Below are positions 62,035 through 64,000 of a stretch of DNA of 64,000 bases, in pieces (the stretch's first letter is position 1; the number at the start of each line of letters is the position of its first letter). The stretch comes from Endotrypanum monterogeii (Eukaryota; Euglenozoa; Kinetoplastea; Trypanosomatida; Trypanosomatidae): contig CM007342.1 in NCBI GenBank assembly GCA_000333855.2, positions 405,250 through 469,249 of the forward strand. The letters run 5' to 3'. Position numbers and translations under genes: made by a program. The notes below the pieces were generated by a model. The model was not told the origin of the DNA, made no database searches, and saw nothing but the letters and a program-made list of their open reading frames with translations.

Positions 62035-62725
62035 ATGACATCCGAAGCAGAGCCTGTGCGAATGCCCACGCGATACCACGAGCGATTTGGCCTCCCGTCC
62101 TTTGACGACACCATCTTCGTTGTCTTTGGGTACGGCTCCATCATGTGGAAGCAAAACTTCGAGTTTGATGCGGAATACGAGACCTACATCAAAGGCTACA
62201 AACGTGTGTTCTACCAGGGCTCACGGGATCACCGTGGCGTGCCTGGCAAGCCGGGTCGTGTTGTGACGCTCCTGCCCTCCGAAGACAAGGAGGAACGTGT
62301 GTACGGCAAGGCATACCAACTGCCAACGAACCCCGAAAAAGCTAAACGAAATATTTCAGTCGCTGGATGTGCGCGAACAGGGCGGGTATGAGCGTATTTT
62401 GGTGGCCATCTACGACGCCCACCAGCCACTGACGCCGGGCAGCGAAGATCACCCGTTGAGTTTGGCGGAAAAAGGTGTGGACACACGCGGAAGGGATGTG
62501 GTGTGTTTGTGCTACAACGCCACAGAGGACAACGCCGACTACCTCGGTCCTGCATCAATGGAGAGCATGGCACGCCAAATACTGAACAGCAGAGGACCAA
62601 GCGGGACAAACCGGGAGTATTTATATAAACTTGCCCATGCGCTTCGGGAAATGGGTGCGACTGACCCGCAGGTCTTCGAGCTTGCGGCGCTAGCGAAGCG
62701 CCTCGAGGTTGAATGCCCACCGTGA
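62035..62725 (+). CDS. ChaC2-like gamma-glutamylcyclotransferase, copy 1, frameshifted
   Basis: Glutathione-specific gamma-glutamylcyclotransferase of the ChaC family, which converts glutathione to 5-oxoproline and Cys-Gly in the cytosol. From ATG 62035 the frame reads [11 protein letters not shown] (the YGS substrate-binding motif), then [19 protein letters not shown] and VYGKAYQLP, all close to ChaC2. It then runs into a stop at 62389-62391. The remainder of the family sequence continues in the next frame: SLDVREQGGYE, which carries the expected catalytic Glu, then NADYLGPASMESMARQIL, GPSGTNREYLYKLAHALR, to the stop at 62723-62725. The break is at the A run 62336-62340: with four A instead of five the two parts join without a gap. 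As written, the product would lack the catalytic Glu. This is either a pseudogene or an assembly error. A second copy follows at 63553. Confidence 0.88.
62065..62269 (+). repeat. Segment identical to 63796-64000 (ChaC copies)
   Basis: All bases match the second ChaC copy at a constant offset of 1731 up to the window end; the true right boundary is outside the window. Upstream of about 62064 the sequences are unrelated. Confidence 0.93.
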
Positions 62726-63552
62726 TCACGGAGAAATGCTCTGAGATGTTTTTTTTATTTTTATTAAACCAATTGTAGAGCATCACAGAGTCTCTCCTCA
62801 ACCCACGTTTGGCATCAGTGACGCGTGATCAGCGACGGTGTGCGGTGCCCATCTATTGATACACCAAGTAGGCAAAAAAAAACAGAAAAAAAAGATGCAG
62901 TTTTTTTTTTTTTTTGTGCTGCCCTTGCCTCGTGTGTTTCGTCTTGTGTCGTATGGACGGAGAAAAAAAAAAAAAGCGAAGGGCTTGATTGAGCATTAGA
63001 GTTCCCGCGCGACCACCCGCCTTTCTCGGTCCCTTTCTGGAGCTGGATTATCCCTCACCCCCTCGATAGGGTTGGTATCACCCTGTTCTGATGAGGAAGT
63101 GGTGCTCTGCGTGTCTCTGTCCCCTCCTCCCCTCTCCTCCCCCCCCCCCTCGACCCTCGCACAAACTAGTTGGGGTGTCAACATGTACCTGTCTGTAGAA
63201 GTACGTGTAAGAGAGGGAGGAGTCGCAGTATCAGACTCCGCTGCGCACCCGTCTTCTCTGTACCATTCTCCCTACCGTGCCACTGAAAAGGTGGGTTTGT
63301 CCCTTGGGCATCAACACTCACCAATTCTATCTCTTCTCTACCCCTCTCATTTTTTGTTTCTTCGTCATTTCAGGTCATACGCCAGTATCGACATAAGGGA
63401 GAAAACAAAATAAGATTTTCGTTGTTCTTCAAAATCTCTGAGTCTGACGGACCCCTCCCCTTCGTGTTCTTTTCTCGCCGACTCGCTCAAACGAAAAAAA
63501 AAAAATAGGCCAGTGCCTGCCTCGCTGACCTGCGAAGAACTTCTGACTTCTC
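62726..63552. other. Spacer between the two ChaC genes
   Basis: About 0.83 kb without a gene. It contains several T and A runs (62749-62764, 62875-62893, 62901-62915, 62963-62975), a C run (63140-63149), pyrimidine-rich sequence 63250-63370, and an A run (63495-63506) shortly before the second ChaC start. Confidence 0.65.
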
Positions 63553-64000
63553 ATGGGTTCCCTCCCCACCCCCCTTTCTCCTCTTATGCACTACGAGGGT
63601 CGTAGTTTCACCCCTCCTGACTCTGCAATGGTCGGCATGCCAAGCGCTGGCATTGCCGCCTCTGTCGACCGTCTTTACGGCGCTCGCCACCTGACAACCG
63701 AGGCGTCCGTGGTCAACTCGAGTGACGTTATGTCTCACCGAAGGATCGTGCGGAGCCAGTCCGGAGTATGGGAACAACCGAGCACTGTGCCCGCCCCCAC
63801 GCGATACCACGAGCGATTTGGCCTCCCGTCCTTTGACGACACCATCTTCGTTGTCTTTGGGTACGGCTCCATCATGTGGAAGCAAAACTTCGAGTTTGAT
63901 GCGGAATACGAGACCTACATCAAAGGCTACAAACGTGTGTTCTACCAGGGCTCACGGGATCACCGTGGCGTGCCTGGCAAGCCGGGTCGTGTTGTGACGC
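63553..64000 (+). CDS. ChaC2-like gamma-glutamylcyclotransferase, copy 2, partial (N-terminally extended)
   Basis: An open frame from ATG 63553 runs off the window end; an in-frame stop at 63544-63546 lies just upstream, so this is the longest ATG start. The first 80 or so residues ([16 protein letters not shown] and onwards) have no counterpart in copy 1 and look polar, Ser/Pro/Arg-containing. Other in-frame Met codons, such as 63586, 63628 and 63730, are possible starts. From about codon 83 ([15 protein letters not shown]) it is identical to copy 1, including the FGYGSIMWK motif and [13 protein letters not shown]. The catalytic Glu region lies beyond the window. An extended N-terminus could direct location or regulation; no clear targeting signal is seen. 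Confidence 0.85.
   Translation, partial: MGSLPTPLSPLMHYEGRSFTPPDSAMVGMPSAGIAASVDRLYGARHLTTEASVVNSSDVMSHRRIVRSQSGVWEQPSTVPAPTRYHERFGLPSFDDTIFVVFGYGSIMWKQNFEFDAEYETYIKGYKRVFYQGSRDHRGVPGKPGRVVT
63796..64000 (+). repeat. Segment identical to 62065-62269 (ChaC copies)
   Basis: The second copy of the identical ChaC block, cut by the window end, so at least 205 bases long. Confidence 0.93.

Noticed and set aside
28..63997. Long minus-strand ORFs, e.g. opposite the transporter tail (3326-3895), the RING gene and the dynein gene
   Set aside because: They lie antisense to strong + strand genes and arise from high third-position GC; none shows a domain.

Overview
The window looks like a piece of a trypanosomatid (kinetoplastid) nuclear chromosome, most likely from the Leishmaniinae (Leishmania and close relatives). 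All fifteen gene loci I can support lie on the + strand. None shows an obvious intron. They are separated by 0.4-1.9 kb spacers full of pyrimidine tracts, poly-C/poly-T runs and CA/GT/TA microsatellites. That is the layout of a directional polycistronic gene cluster whose mRNAs are made by trans-splicing and polyadenylation. I saw no tRNA, rRNA, CRISPR array, insertion sequence or convincing minus-strand gene; the long minus-strand ORFs are GC-rich shadows. Genus and chromosome cannot be fixed from the sequence alone.

Layout: an MFS (spinster-like) transporter (1507-3960); the spliceosomal core protein SmD1 (5496-5807); a proline-repeat/coiled-coil gene whose reading frame is broken (7480-9952); a small membrane protein (11266-12003); a CRAL/TRIO (Sec14-like) lipid-binding protein with a possible prenylation tail (13041-15173); a giant 2404-residue membrane-anchored RING protein (16864-24078); the cytoplasmic dynein-1 heavy chain, over 16 kb long (25500-42107); two tandem PhnP-like metallo-beta-lactamase-fold hydrolases (43097-44524, 45247-46548); the AP-1 adaptor mu subunit (47398-48699); a kinase-fold protein lacking the catalytic Asp (49639-52656); an unrecognised protein (53552-54898); a second, more degenerate pseudokinase (55638-58385); a four-span membrane protein resembling TMEM138 (60278-61633); and two tandem ChaC-type gamma-glutamylcyclotransferase genes, the first frameshifted and the second cut by the window end (62035-62725, 63553-64000).

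In trypanosomatids gene neighbours are co-transcribed but need not share a function, so adjacency is weak evidence here. Dynein heavy chain and AP-1 mu both serve membrane traffic and motility, but I do not claim an operon.

The most interesting signals are in the duplicated pairs. The two hydrolase paralogues differ along most of their length yet share a 244-base block with no differences, covering part of the metal-binding core, which looks like recent gene conversion. The two ChaC copies share at least 205 identical bases but have unrelated N-termini, and the first is broken by one extra A in a homopolymer. Other points of note are two catalytically degenerate kinase-fold genes within 9 kb and a 33-base proline-repeat array split by one extra C. 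The frameshifts sit in homopolymers, so assembly error must be excluded before calling pseudogenes.
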